From assembly GCF_014235185.1 (NCBI RefSeq), contig NZ_CP060131.1, positions 1,061,501-1,125,500 on the forward strand: a stretch of DNA of 64,000 nt, written 5' to 3'. Each line of letters opens with the position of its first letter. Position 1 is the first letter of the stretch. Below the pieces are notes generated by a model, which ran no database searches, was not told where the DNA came from, and saw only the letters and a list, made by a program, of their open reading frames with translations. Source of the DNA: Pseudonocardia petroleophila (GTDB lineage Bacteria; Actinomycetota; Actinomycetes; Mycobacteriales; Pseudonocardiaceae). Positions 37,499-46,416 of this stretch are shown here, one piece after another. Made by a program: the position numbers and the translations under genes.

Positions 37499-37542
37499 GA
37501 ATTGCGCCGGCCGGCCCCTTTCCCGGCCGGCCGGCGCAATTC
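37499..37542. terminator. perfect 18-bp hairpin
   Basis: The arms at 37499-37516 and 37525-37542 (GAATTGCGCCGGCCGGCC and its complement) are perfectly paired around an 8-nt loop between convergent genes. A strong bidirectional terminator. Confidence 0.85.
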
Positions 37543-37563
37543 AGGAATGGTCGGGCGACGCCG

Positions 37564-38193
37564 TCAGGAATCGGGGGCGAGCGGCCCGGTGAGGCCGCTG
37601 TCGAGCGCCCGGAACACCCGGTCGAGCAGATCCCGCAACTCACCGTCGCCGTGGCCGAGCCACCGCTCGTACGCGGCGAGCGCGACACCGAGGCTCGCGT
37701 GGCCGACCGCCTGGGGCACGAGGTCGTCGCTGGACATCCCGAGCCGCCCCGCCACGTAGTCGGCGACGACCCGGCGCCAGGCCGCGTAGCGCAGCGTCGA
37801 GTGGGCCTGCAGGGCGGGTGTGTCGAGGATCAGGCGCAGCCGGCTGCGGTGCCAGTGCTGCTCCTCCACGGGCACCTCGTTGAAGTCGAGCACCGCGGCC
37901 CGCACCCCGTCCATCACGGGCAGGTCGGGCGGCAGCGCGGCGAAGGTGGCCCGCATCCGGTCGAGCTGCTCGTCGAACGCGCCCCACGGGATGTCGTTCT
38001 TGGAGGCGTAGTAGCGGAAGACGGTGCGGCGGCCGATCCCGGCCGCGGCGGCGATGTCGTCGACGGTGGTGGTGTCGAAGCCGCGACGGGTGAACATGTC
38101 GAGCGCGATGTGCTCGATCTCGACGCGGGACGTGACGGGGCGCCGACCGGCCCGACGGGATCCGGCCGCGGCTTCCCCGGTGTGCGTGGACAT
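37564..38193 (-). CDS. TetR regulator of the mycofactocin-system type (MftR-like)
   Basis: 209 residues. The N-terminal helix-turn-helix is EIEHIALDMFTRRGFDTTTV...AGIGRRTVFRYYASKNDIPWG. The C-terminal half carries the features I associate with the mycofactocin regulator MftR: FDEQLDRMRA, the VPVEEQHWHRSRLRLIL stretch, ALQAHSTLRYAAWRRVVADYV and PQAVGHASLGVALAAYERWL. The MftR assignment is my pattern recognition. Known MftR proteins bind acyl-CoA and control mft genes, yet no mftA-F gene is in this window. ATG 38193 with GGAAGGG upstream. Confidence 0.78.
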   Translation of the reverse strand: MSTHTGEAAAGSRRAGRRPVTSRVEIEHIALDMFTRRGFDTTTVDDIAAAAGIGRRTVFRYYASKNDIPWGAFDEQLDRMRATFAALPPDLPVMDGVRAAVLDFNEVPVEEQHWHRSRLRLILDTPALQAHSTLRYAAWRRVVADYVAGRLGMSSDDLVPQAVGHASLGVALAAYERWLGHGDGELRDLLDRVFRALDSGLTGPLAPDS

Positions 38194-38253
38194 CGGCCCT
38201 TCCTCGGGCGCTCCGTGCTCGGCACCCACCCAGATCGTGCCACGGCCGGCCGA

Positions 38254-39585
38254 TCAGGACCCGTGCACGGGGCTCCTCGACGCCGATCCGCCCGGCTCGT
38301 CGACGGCGTGCAGCCCGTGCCGCACCAGGTTGCGTCCCGCGGCCTTCGCCGCGTACAGCGCGGCGTCGGCCACCTCGAGCAGCCGGTCGAGGTCGGCGCC
38401 GTCGGCCGGGTAGGTGGACACGCCGACCGACACCGACACGTCGTCGATGACCGTGGACCCGCCCGACACCGCGACCTCGGTGCGCAGCTCGCCGATCCGG
38501 CGGCGGATCCGGTCGGCCACCGCGCCCGCGCTCGTGTGCAGGTCGTCCACGTCGGCCGCGGCGAGCAGCACGACGAACTCCTCGCCGCCGAAGCGCCCGA
38601 CGAGGTCGTGGTCGCGGACCTCGGCGCGCAGCGCGGCGCCGATGCCGGAGAGCACCTGGTCGCCCGCGAGGTGGCCGTAGCGGTCGTTGACGACCTTGAA
38701 GTGGTCGATGTCGATGAGCAGGACGGCGACGGTGCCACCGGAGTTGCGGGCCGCACGCAGCGCCAGGTCGGCCTGCAGCCGCCAGGACGCCGCGTTGAGC
38801 AGACCGGTCTTCGCGTCGGTGCTGGCCGCCTCCTCCAGCTGACGGACCAGGACGGTGCGGTGCAGCACGACCAGCGGCGGCAGCACCAGCACCGCCAGCG
38901 CGACCCCGAACGCCGAGACGGCCGCCGCGACCACCGCGCCCAGCGTGAGGGTGGTGAGCTCGAGCAGGAGCTCGTCGCGGTGCCCGACCGCCCGGCGCCA
39001 GGACGTGCCCGATCCGCTCATCCGGATCGCGACGACGACGAGGACCAGGTTGACCAGGCCGTAGGTCAGGACCGCGAGGGCGACGAGGACCAGGCCGACC
39101 GCCGAGCGGAACGGGTCGGCCCCGCCGCCCAGCCCGGCGACGGACGCCGCGGCGTGCACGGCGAGGACCACCGTGGCCGTGCTGAACACGACCCGGTGCA
39201 CCGGGAACCCCGACGGGCGCCAGGCCCGCAGGTACAGGTGCAGGTAGACGAGCAGGACCACGGCGGTGGCCAGGCAGCCGGGGAGGAGCAGCGCGGCCGC
39301 GAACGTCCACACCGAGCTGAGGTCGAGGTGCGGGGTCTGGTCGACGCGCCGGCGCATCCGCTCGACGCCCAGCGCCGACTCGGTGTGCACCATGCCGAGG
39401 AGCGCGAGGACCGCGACCGTCCAGAGCCCGGTGGCGGTGACGTCCGGCGGGGAGACGACACCGTCGACCACGACGACGAGGACCGCGAGGATCTCCACCG
39501 ACACCAGGACGGCGACGAGCCGGCGCGGTACGGACCGGATGGCCCACCTCGCCGACCCGATCGACCGATCCGGTGACGGTGGCAT
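38254..39585 (-). CDS. membrane-bound diguanylate cyclase (GGDEF)
   Basis: 443 residues. About 8 N-terminal hydrophobic helices (about 20-270, MASE-like sensor) and a C-terminal GGDEF domain: LLIDIDHFKVVNDRYGHLAGD, the active-site GRFGGEEFVVLL, and the inhibitory I-site RDHD five residues before it. So it should make c-di-GMP and be feedback-inhibited. ATG 39585, reading toward mftR. No EAL domain or phosphodiesterase gene is seen in the window. Confidence 0.9.
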   Translation of the reverse strand: MPPSPDRSIGSARWAIRSVPRRLVAVLVSVEILAVLVVVVDGVVSPPDVTATGLWTVAVLALLGMVHTESALGVERMRRRVDQTPHLDLSSVWTFAAALLLPGCLATAVVLLVYLHLYLRAWRPSGFPVHRVVFSTATVVLAVHAAASVAGLGGGADPFRSAVGLVLVALAVLTYGLVNLVLVVVAIRMSGSGTSWRRAVGHRDELLLELTTLTLGAVVAAAVSAFGVALAVLVLPPLVVLHRTVLVRQLEEAASTDAKTGLLNAASWRLQADLALRAARNSGGTVAVLLIDIDHFKVVNDRYGHLAGDQVLSGIGAALRAEVRDHDLVGRFGGEEFVVLLAAADVDDLHTSAGAVADRIRRRIGELRTEVAVSGGSTVIDDVSVSVGVSTYPADGADLDRLLEVADAALYAAKAAGRNLVRHGLHAVDEPGGSASRSPVHGS

Positions 39586-39674
39586 GCCCCGTGCTCCCCC
39601 TCGTCCACGAACGGGGCACGGTAAGGCGCCCCTTACGGGTGATGGTAGCGGCCGGCGCGTGATGTCGTCAGCCG

Positions 39675-40217
39675 TCAGTCAAAGCGGTAGTCGAAGTCAT
39701 CGTCCTCCACGTCGTCGCCCGAGGAGTCGTCGCGGTCGCCGTCGTCGTCGTCCTCGTCGAGGACGGCCGGGTCGGTCCGCTCGTCGAAGACCCCGTCGCC
39801 GTCGTCGAGGTGGAGCACGGCGGTGAGGTCGTCGTCGTCACCGGTGGCGGGGACGGGCTCGGTGAGGGTGACCGTGACGGGGCCCGCCTGACCGGGCTGC
39901 ACCGGGGCGGAGCCGAGGACGCGGCCGTCGGAGTCGTCGTCGGTGCGGATCACGACCCAGCCGGGACCCGCGGTGACCCGGGCCTCCCGGACGACGACCG
40001 TGCGGCCGTCGCCGGACTGGTCGTCGGCGTCGACGGTCGCGCCGGGGTCGGCCACCGGGGCCACGCCGCGGGCGGTGGTCGCGGGGGCCGGCGCGGTGGT
40101 GGCCGGGGCGACCTGGGGTGCGGCCACAGGGGCGACCGGGGTCTCGGCGGCACCGGATCCGCACCCGGCGAGGAGCGCGGTACCGGCGGCGAGGGCGAGG
40201 AGCGTCGTCTTCTTCAT
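39675..40217 (-). CDS. acidic lipoprotein, DUF7282-like
   Basis: 180 residues with a lipoprotein signal (LLALAAGTALLAGCGSG: lipobox LAGC). A Pro/Ala/Thr linker, then a beta-rich region (VVREARVTAGPGWVVIRTDDDSDGRVLG; TVTLTEPVPATGDDDDLTAVLHLDDG) resembling the DUF7282 fold. The last 35 residues are almost entirely Asp/Glu. Function unknown; the acidic tail may bind metal ions or keep charge at the membrane surface. ATG 40217. Confidence 0.68.
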   Translation of the reverse strand: MKKTTLLALAAGTALLAGCGSGAAETPVAPVAAPQVAPATTAPAPATTARGVAPVADPGATVDADDQSGDGRTVVVREARVTAGPGWVVIRTDDDSDGRVLGSAPVQPGQAGPVTVTLTEPVPATGDDDDLTAVLHLDDGDGVFDERTDPAVLDEDDDDGDRDDSSGDDVEDDDFDYRFD

Positions 40218-40516
40218 GGCACCGAGTCCACCGTCCGGGTGTGAGACCCCGCTGAGCTGATTCTGAGACGGGTCTCATCTGGCACCCTCACCGATCCGAC
40301 CGGTCCACCCCCACGCCCGACCGCGCGGTGGTGGCGTCGACGACGACATCGCGTACGTCCCGCCGTGGGGTCCGACCCGGCGCGGGTCGCCCGCGCACGG
40401 CGCACTGCTCGCCCGGCGCTGCCCGGGTGCCGAGCTGCGGCTCCGCGTCGGTGCGGCCCCTGTCTCGGCGCTCGGGAGCGCCGCGCGGGAGCTGGAGCGG
40501 CTGCGGGCCGCCTAGC
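40218..40516. other. 299-bp region left of the insertion element
   Basis: No supported gene. A plus-strand reading frame without start runs into the CCTAGC target site (ending ...LGSAARELERLRAA stop) but has no visible family motif, so I do not call it. It is the intergenic sequence before the BLUF gene that the insertion split. Confidence 0.35.
40511..40516. repeat. target site duplication, left copy
   Basis: CCTAGC directly before the left end of the insertion; repeated as CCTAGC at 41668-41673. Confidence 0.85.
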
Positions 40517-41667
40517 TGTCCCACCGACGGAGGTTGGTGACGCGGGGGCGGACACGCAGGATCGATGATCTTGCGTAAGGGAGGACCTCCAGGCGGAGTG
40601 TGGAGCTGCTGAAGGCGACCACACCACCGGCTCTGGAGGTCCTCGTGCCGCACCGTAATGCCCCGCTGACCGTCGAGGGCAGACGACGGTTGTGCGAGCG
40701 TGTCGACCGGGCCGGGCCCGCGCGCATGTCGCGGCCGAGGCCGGGATCTCCCGTCAGTGCCCCTCGACCTGGCACCGCCGGTGGCAGGTGCAGGGCGAGG
40801 ACGGTCTGATCGACCGGTCCAGTCGTCCGCACCGCTCCCCGAACCGGACCCCCGCTGCGGTCGAGGCCCGGATCGAGCAGATCCGCCGCGACCGCAAACT
40901 CGGACCCGAGCGGATCGCCCACGAACTGCGCCGCACCGACGCCACGGTGATCTCGCCGTCCGGGGTGCACCGGGTCCTGGTCCGGCTCGGGATCAGCCGG
41001 CTCCGTGACCTCGATCCGCCGACCGGGCAACAACTACGCCATGCCGATCCGGCCACCACGGTGGCAGGTCCGAACCGGTGGCGCCGCTACGAACGCGCCC
41101 GCCCCGGCGAGCTGGTCCACATCGATGTGAAGAAGCTCGGCCGGATCCGGGACGGTGGCGGGTGGTGGGCCCACGGCCGCGACAGCGCCCAGTCACGGGC
41201 CGCCCGGACCGGGCCGCGGGTGGGTTACGACTACGTCCACGTCGCGGTCGATGACCACTCCCGCCTGGCCTACGTCGAAGTCCTCGACAGCGAGAACGCC
41301 ACAGCCTGCACCGGGTTCCTGCGCCGGGCCGCGGCGTTCTACGCCGGTTACGGGATCACCGTGGAACGGGTGATGACCGACAACGCCATGGCCTACCGCC
41401 GCAGCCGCGACTTCGCCGCAGCCCTGGCCGAGCTCGGCGCGACCCACAAACTGATCAAACCCCGCTGTCCATGGACCAACGGCAAAGCCGAACGGTTCAA
41501 CCGCACCCTGGCCCTGGAATGGGCCTACGCCGCGGTCTATGACTCCAGCACCGCGCGTGTCGCCTCGCTCCCGGCCTGGCTCCACGGCTACAACCATCAC
41601 CGGCCCCACACCGCGCTCGGTGGACACCCACCCGCCCACCGCGTCAACAACCTCTGTCCCGGGGACA
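40517..41667 (+). mobile_element. IS481-family insertion sequence, 1151 bp
   Basis: Terminal inverted repeats start TGTCCC...GAGGTTG.TGACGCGG on both sides and align over about 30 bp with a few mismatches. The element is flanked by 6-bp duplications (CCTAGC). It carries one DDE transposase gene (IS481 type) that is frameshifted. The insertion lies exactly at the stop codon of the BLUF gene without removing it. Confidence 0.9.
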
Positions 41668-41672
41668 CCTAG
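40645..41672 (+). pseudogene. IS481-family transposase, frameshifted
   Basis: The N-terminal part (VPHRNAPLTVEGRRRLCERVD, from GTG 40645) is in one frame; the rest (GRARAHVAAEAGISRQC..., helix-turn-helix; then the DDE domain) is in another. One missing G in the CGGG run near 40711 would explain it. The catalytic residues are intact: Asp in HIDVKKLG, Asp in VMTDNAMAYRR and Glu in NGKAERFNRTLALEW. The TAG stop (41670-41672) is outside the element, in the duplicated target. It may be an inactive copy or a sequencing error. Confidence 0.85.
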
Positions 41673-41673
41673 C
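41668..41673. repeat. target site duplication, right copy
   Basis: CCTAGC, identical to 40511-40516. It supplies the TAG stop of the transposase and, read on the other strand, the TAG stop of the BLUF gene. Confidence 0.85.
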
Positions 41674-42097
41674 CGACCTTCGCCGCCTCGCGCATGCGGT
41701 CCAGCACCGCGTCCTGCTCCGGCGTGGTCGGGCGACCGGCCGCCGGCGAGGCCCCGCCCTTGTCCCGGTTCATCAGGAGCGGGATGTCGGGCTGGCCGTC
41801 CTCGGAGACCCGGGCCGTGGACCACCGCGAGAAGACGCGGTCCTCCACGTCCTGGGCGTCGATGACGGACAGCCGCTCGTGGCGCTTGTCCTTCTCGATG
41901 TGGTCGTAGAGCGCGCGGACGGCCGACTCCTCACCCTCAAGGGTCTGGACGAACCAGTCGCCGTCGATCAGCAGCGCACCGGTGATGTCGGCCTTCTTGT
42001 TCTGCGACCGGGCGACGCTGAAGATCGCTCCCAGCTCGCTCTTCAGCTGGTCGGCCGGGATGCGGTTGTGACTGCGGTAGATCAGGCGGAACGGCAA
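41669..42097 (-). CDS. BLUF-domain blue-light sensor protein (1)
   Basis: 142 residues, a short BLUF protein that binds FAD and senses blue light. Family residues seen: FRLIYRSHNRI (Tyr), ARSQNKKADITGALLIDGDWFVQTLEG (Asn and the key Gln), and FSRWSTARV (the Trp/Ser region) near residue 107. The C-terminal tail is short and has no output domain, so it must act through a partner. Start is TTG 42097, with GAAGGAG upstream. A very similar second BLUF gene lies at 59983-60459. Confidence 0.87.
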   Translation of the reverse strand: MPFRLIYRSHNRIPADQLKSELGAIFSVARSQNKKADITGALLIDGDWFVQTLEGEESAVRALYDHIEKDKRHERLSVIDAQDVEDRVFSRWSTARVSEDGQPDIPLLMNRDKGGASPAAGRPTTPEQDAVLDRMREAAKVG

Positions 42098-42225
42098 TTC
42101 ACGTCTCCTTCGACGCCCGGCTCGCATGTGGGTCGGATCACATGCGTGCACGAGCATCGGGGACGGGGTCGACCCCCGGAGTCTCAGTTTGCGACTGCTC
42201 CGACCCCTGCCGTCCGGGCGCCGGA

Positions 42226-43125
42226 TCAGGGCGCGAGGTGCTGGACGAACCAGTCCCTCGCGGCCGGGCCGGACGCGTCGAACCCGTCGACGTAGGCGTC
42301 GAAGTGCCCGCCGGGCAGGATCTGCAGCCGCTTCGGCTCGCGGGCCCTCTCGTAGGCGGCGATCGCCAGGTCGGTCGGGGTGAGCACGTCGTTCTGCGCG
42401 GGCATCAGCAGCAGCGGCGTCGGGCTGATGTAGGGCACGTAGCTGATCGGCTCGTACTCGGTGAACATCTCGACGCTGCGCAGGGTCACCTCGTTGCGCC
42501 AGGACGGCGCGCGCAGCTCGTGGGTGTCGGTGAACCAGGTGTAGGAGTCCGGGGTGGGCAGGGCCGAGGGGGCCAGCGGGTCCTTGTCGACGACCGGCAC
42601 CATGCCGGGCTCCGCGCCCCCGTGGCGGGCGAGGCGGTCGGCGTCGAACAGGGCGCGGAAGCCGTCGATGAAGTCCGCCCGGACCAGCGCCCGGAAGTTG
42701 TCGTGCCCGGACACCAGCGGCACCTGCGCGACCACGGCCTTCACCCGGCGGTCGATGGCCGCGACCACGAGCACGTGACCGCCGGAGTACGACGAGCCCC
42801 AGACCCCGATCCGGTCCCCGTCGACCTCGGGCAGGGTGAGCGCGTGGGTGATGGCGTGCCGGTAGTCGCGGACCTGCGCCCACGGGTCGATCTCCTGGCG
42901 CGGCTCGCCGTCGCTGGCCCCGAAGTTGCGGTTGTCGAACACGAGGGCGTTCAGCCCGGCGGCGGCGAACGTCTCCGCGTACCGGTCCAGGTACATCTCC
43001 TTGACCGCGGAGAACCCGTGCGCCATGACGACGGTCGGCGCCGCCCCCGAGGCACCCTCCGCCCCGTAGAACCAGCCGCGCAGGGTCACGCCCTCGGCGT
43101 CGAACTCCACGTCCCGTCGGGCCAT
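42226..43125 (-). CDS. alpha/beta hydrolase
   Basis: A 299-residue alpha/beta-hydrolase. VVMAHGFSAVKEMYLD (oxyanion region), VFDNRNFGASDGEPRQEIDP, the nucleophile elbow GVWGSSYSGGHVLV (Ser at about residue 115), a catalytic Asp in PAQNDVLTPTDLA and His in GGHFDAYVDGF. The pattern is like dienelactone-hydrolase/polyketide-type hydrolases; the substrate is unknown. ATG 43125, GGAGACC upstream. An AraC regulator on the same strand starts further upstream and may control it. Confidence 0.85.
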   Translation of the reverse strand: MARRDVEFDAEGVTLRGWFYGAEGASGAAPTVVMAHGFSAVKEMYLDRYAETFAAAGLNALVFDNRNFGASDGEPRQEIDPWAQVRDYRHAITHALTLPEVDGDRIGVWGSSYSGGHVLVVAAIDRRVKAVVAQVPLVSGHDNFRALVRADFIDGFRALFDADRLARHGGAEPGMVPVVDKDPLAPSALPTPDSYTWFTDTHELRAPSWRNEVTLRSVEMFTEYEPISYVPYISPTPLLLMPAQNDVLTPTDLAIAAYERAREPKRLQILPGGHFDAYVDGFDASGPAARDWFVQHLAP

Positions 43126-43174
43126 CGTCGGTCTCCTTCGTGAGAGGGGTGCACGACGCGGAGGAGGTCTCGAC

Positions 43175-44212
43175 TCAGCCCCGGGCCGCTGTGACCCCAG
43201 TCTCACCCGGGCGGGACCGGGCTCCTTGCACCTGCACGACAGGAACTTGGACGGAGCCGCCAACCGTGCGCGCCGCCGAGCGGTACTCCCGCGGCGAGGA
43301 GCCGTAGTGCGCCTTGAAGCTGCGGGTGAAGTGGCTGGGGTCGGAGAAGCCCCAGCGGTGGGCGATCGCCGAGACCGGCAGGTCCGAGTCCGTCAGGTCC
43401 TCGCGGGCCCGCGCGAGCCGGCGCACCCGGATCACCTCGCCGACGGTCTGCCCGGTGGCGTTGAAGATCCTGTTGACGGTGCGCACCGAGACGCCGTGCG
43501 CGGCCGCGACGGCGGTGGGGGTGACGGTGCCGTCGAGCAGGTGGCGCTCGATGTAGCGGTCCATGGCCGCCCGCAGCGCCGGTTGCGCCGCGCTCGTCGA
43601 CGGCACGTCGCCGTCGACCCGCAGGGCACCGGTCAGCAGTTCCAGCGTCGCGTTCCGGGCCGCGGCGACCGCGGGCGTGCCGAGCGCGGGCAGTGCCGTG
43701 CTCAGGGCGTCGAGGTAGGAGACGAGCAGCCGGGTGGCCGGCGCGTCGCCGTCGAGCATCACCCCGGCCGCGGTCCGGGCCCGCCCGCCGACCTCGTCCA
43801 GCGCGGCGCGCGGGATGAGCAGGCTGCGCTTGGCCAGCGGCTCCCACACCGCGAACCGCGCCGCCGTGGTGCTGTCCCACACCACCGCGTCGCCGGGCCG
43901 CAGCTCCGCCTCGGCGTCGCCCTGGCTGACGGTCTCCCGCCCGGCCCGGGTCATCAGGACGACGACGAACTCGCCGTCGGTGTCGCCGATCTGGCGGCGC
44001 TGCCGCGTCCCGGAGCACGGGCCGCACTCGCAGTCGACCAGGGCCAGGTCGTCGATCCACCACCGGCGGACCCACGCCTCGAAGGGCGGTCCGTCGTGGT
44101 CCGGGTCGATGCGCACCGACCAGGGCAGGTGCGTCGCGGACAGCATCCGCTCCCACTCGCCCGGCTCGCCGCGGGTGCTCGTGGACCAGTACTCGCCGGC
44201 CGGCTCGCCCAT
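43175..44212 (-). CDS. AraC-family regulator with NphR/FeaR-like N-terminal domain
   Basis: A 345-residue regulator. The N-terminal half (residues 1-210) has a jelly-roll-like ligand domain (GEFVVVLMTRAGRETVSQG; AELRPGDAVVWDSTTAARFAV), typical of FeaR/NphR-type regulators of aromatic or amine metabolism. The C-terminal half holds two AraC helix-turn-helices (VAAAHGVSVRTVNRIF; ISAIAHRWGFSDPSHFTRSFKAHYGSSPREYR). Start ATG 44212. Positioned just upstream of the hydrolase gene, so the hydrolase is a likely target. The last chromosomal gene before attL. Confidence 0.85.
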   Translation of the reverse strand: MGEPAGEYWSTSTRGEPGEWERMLSATHLPWSVRIDPDHDGPPFEAWVRRWWIDDLALVDCECGPCSGTRQRRQIGDTDGEFVVVLMTRAGRETVSQGDAEAELRPGDAVVWDSTTAARFAVWEPLAKRSLLIPRAALDEVGGRARTAAGVMLDGDAPATRLLVSYLDALSTALPALGTPAVAAARNATLELLTGALRVDGDVPSTSAAQPALRAAMDRYIERHLLDGTVTPTAVAAAHGVSVRTVNRIFNATGQTVGEVIRVRRLARAREDLTDSDLPVSAIAHRWGFSDPSHFTRSFKAHYGSSPREYRSAARTVGGSVQVPVVQVQGARSRPGETGVTAARG

Positions 44213-44415
44213 CCGACACCCTCCCGCTCGACCTCGCCGTCGAACTGCGCCCGCACGGGGCCGGGTGCGCGTTCCCCGGTCGGGACGGGTGATGTCGCAG
44301 ACGCTACCGATGCACCACGGCCGGGACCAGCACGTCGACGCGCGTAACCGCCGGACGCGGGACCGCGCCGGGGTGGGGGGAGAGCCGCCGCGGGACGGGC
44401 CCGCTGGTCGGGAAG
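44213..44415. other. 203-bp region before attL
   Basis: Chromosomal DNA between the AraC start and attL. No gene or strong structure seen. It should contain the araC promoter. Confidence 0.3.
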
Positions 44416-44459
44416 GTGGCCAGGGGCGGGGTCGAACCGCCGACCTACCGCTTTTCAGG
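44416..44459. repeat. attL (44 bp, 3' half of tRNA-Phe)
   Basis: Identical to 54685-54728, which is the 3' half (anticodon loop to end) of the tRNA-Phe gene. The identity stops exactly at both ends, so this is the recombination core. Confidence 0.93.
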
Positions 44460-44541
44460 TCGCGACGGTCGCACGTCGTGGGCGCTCGCACAAGGCTGCA
44501 GAGTTCTCCGAGACCCGTAGCGACCCACCTCGTCCCGGTGG

Positions 44542-44563
44542 GTTGCCGTCAGCGCTGCCGTCA
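44542..44563 (+). promoter_or_regulatory. candidate integrase arm sites, attL side
   Basis: GTTGCCGTCA followed 12 bp later by GCTGCCGTCA. The same pair, in the same orientation, lies beside attR (54613-54634). Likely integrase arm-type binding sites. Confidence 0.5.
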
Positions 44564-44607
44564 GGATCGGACGCTGGAACGTCGTCGACACATCGTCGCT
44601 CGGCTCG

Positions 44608-46272
44608 GTGGACGTCGTGATCACCGACCAGATCGACACAGCGACAATCCCAGGTCTTCGCCGGCACGTCGAGACGGGAGCAGCAGTCGGCCCAGGCCGA
44701 CCATGGCGCGCCGGAGGCAGGCGCCATGGTCAGGCCGACGGGTCGACTGCCCGCGAACCGGAACCGTTCGGGCCGGCGCCAGCACCAGGGCTTGTCCCAT
44801 GTGCCATATCTGTCCGTGAACACGAACAGCTCAACGATCACGAGCTTCCGATCTGGCGCCCGGCCTTCCCTGGGCCCGAACTGGTCGGCGCAGCCGCCGA
44901 CCTCATCCCCCACATCCGGGACGACGGCGGCCGCGACACGGTGACGCGGGAAGGACCGCGCTGGCAGATCGTTGTGAGCCCCGGCGTGATCCGCGTGCAG
45001 ACCCGCGACGTCGCCCGCGCCGAGCGGACTCGCGAACGCGCCGCGGAAGCACGCCGCCGTGAGATCGACATGCGGGTCACCTGGACGGCGAACGGCGAAG
45101 CCGCCCCTGAACCGCTGCCCACCCGCGGCACGATCTTCGCCTGGAGCCCCAAGTCCCGCGCGCGCATGGTCGCTCGGCTCTCGGACCTCGACTACAACCG
45201 TCTCTACGGCCAGTACCGGATCTGCTCGGACTGCGGCACCGACTACGCGGATCACCGGTTCACCTGCCCCGGCTGCCGCTCCCCCAGATTCGTCGCCGTC
45301 GACCGCTCGGGCCGGCTCCCCGCAATGATCACGCTGACCTACCCCGGTGACTGGCTCACCGTCGCCCCGACCGCCGAGAGCGCGAAGCGCCACTTCTGGG
45401 CGCTGTGCAAGCGCTACGAACGCGCGTGGGGCGAACCCCTGATCGGACCGTGGAAGCAGGAATTCCAGCGCCGCGGCGCCCCGCACCTGCATCTCTCGAC
45501 CACCCCGCCGATGGGCTTCACCTCGATCAACGACCCGCACACCGGTCAACCCCGGATGGTCGACTTCCGACAGTGGCTCTCGATCACCTGGGCCGACATC
45601 GTCGCCCATCCCGACGCCGAGCAGCGCCGCCGCCACCTCGCTGCCGGCACCGGCGTGGACTACGCCGAGGGCATCAAGCTCACCGACCCGCGCCGCATGG
45701 CGATCTACTTCGCCAAGTACGGCGCAGCCGGCGCGAAGGAGTACCAGCATCGCGTGCCGCGCGAGTGGCTGACGACGTCGCTCGTGTGCGACGACTGCGG
45801 GTGCGAGTTCGACGAGGACCGCGACGAGTGCCCTGAGTGCGGCAGCATCGACGCCCAGGTCCTCGACACCGTCGGCGCCGGCCGCTTCTGGGGCTACCGC
45901 GGCCTCCGCCCCGCGCTCGCCGTCCGGGATCTCACACCCGACGTCGGGATCGCAGCCGGCCGCGTCATGCGCCGCTGGTACCGGTCCAAGCAGCTCACGA
46001 AGAAGGTCAGACGTGTTCGAGTCGAGCAGGACACCGGCCGAGCTCGCTACCGGTCGACCACCGTGCGCAAACAGCTGTTCGTGCACGGTCGCGGATTCGC
46101 GACGGTGAACGACGGCCCAGCTTTCGCGTCCCAACTCGCGCGATATCTCTCCAGCTCACACCAAATCGGGGCAAAAGCTCCCGTCTTAGCTCCGACCAGC
46201 GCTCCGGCCTCGACTATGGACATGTGCCAGAACTTGGCCGAATTACGGGAACAACGATACGCACTCCCCTAG
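44608..46272 (+). CDS. RepSA-type replication initiator (rolling circle)
   Basis: Up to 554 residues; the coding part with family features starts about 44820, so the true start is uncertain. Key parts: a first zinc-knuckle CSDCGTDYADHRFTCPGC, a HUH nickase motif APHLHLST (about residue 291), MAIYFAKYGAAGAKEY (Y motif, catalytic Tyr), and a second zinc-knuckle CDDCGCEFDEDRDECPEC. Such Rep proteins replicate the excised circle. Unlike in pSAM2, here it sits at the attL end, away from int and xis, with the cutinase gene between it and the regulators. No operon partner. Confidence 0.85.
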   Translation: MDVVITDQIDTATIPGLRRHVETGAAVGPGRPWRAGGRRHGQADGSTAREPEPFGPAPAPGLVPCAISVREHEQLNDHELPIWRPAFPGPELVGAAADLIPHIRDDGGRDTVTREGPRWQIVVSPGVIRVQTRDVARAERTRERAAEARRREIDMRVTWTANGEAAPEPLPTRGTIFAWSPKSRARMVARLSDLDYNRLYGQYRICSDCGTDYADHRFTCPGCRSPRFVAVDRSGRLPAMITLTYPGDWLTVAPTAESAKRHFWALCKRYERAWGEPLIGPWKQEFQRRGAPHLHLSTTPPMGFTSINDPHTGQPRMVDFRQWLSITWADIVAHPDAEQRRRHLAAGTGVDYAEGIKLTDPRRMAIYFAKYGAAGAKEYQHRVPREWLTTSLVCDDCGCEFDEDRDECPECGSIDAQVLDTVGAGRFWGYRGLRPALAVRDLTPDVGIAAGRVMRRWYRSKQLTKKVRRVRVEQDTGRARYRSTTVRKQLFVHGRGFATVNDGPAFASQLARYLSSSHQIGAKAPVLAPTSAPASTMDMCQNLAELREQRYALP

Positions 46273-46416
46273 CGCATGCGGGCAAATGGAAGGTAATGGC
46301 CGACCTGCATGCAGCATCGCCAAGCTGAGCGACAAACAGGACCATTGCACGACAGCGGAGTCAAGTCCTCAGCAGTCACCCAAAGCGCATTTCTTACAGT
46401 AGAACTGCGACAAACT
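46273..46416. other. 144-bp region, clearly less GC-rich
   Basis: The convergent end between rep and the cutinase gene. It is AT-rich relative to the window, like the cutinase gene itself. No gene or clear terminator. Confidence 0.35.

Noticed and set aside
37651..39576. Long plus-strand frame opposite mftR and the GGDEF gene
   Set aside because: Composition (His/Arg/Asp-rich) is typical of antisense shadows; the minus-strand genes have clear domains.
40218..40510. A coding remnant ending ...ARELERLRAA at the IS left end
   Set aside because: No start codon, no motif and it is cut by the insertion; cannot be separated from chance open frame in GC-rich DNA.
40600..41672. Programmed ribosomal frameshift in the transposase
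   Set aside because: IS481 transposases use a single frame, and the site is a simple G-run with one base missing; a mutation or sequencing error is simpler.
44455..46134. Long minus-strand frame opposite rep
   Set aside because: Antisense shadow; the plus frame has HUH and zinc motifs.
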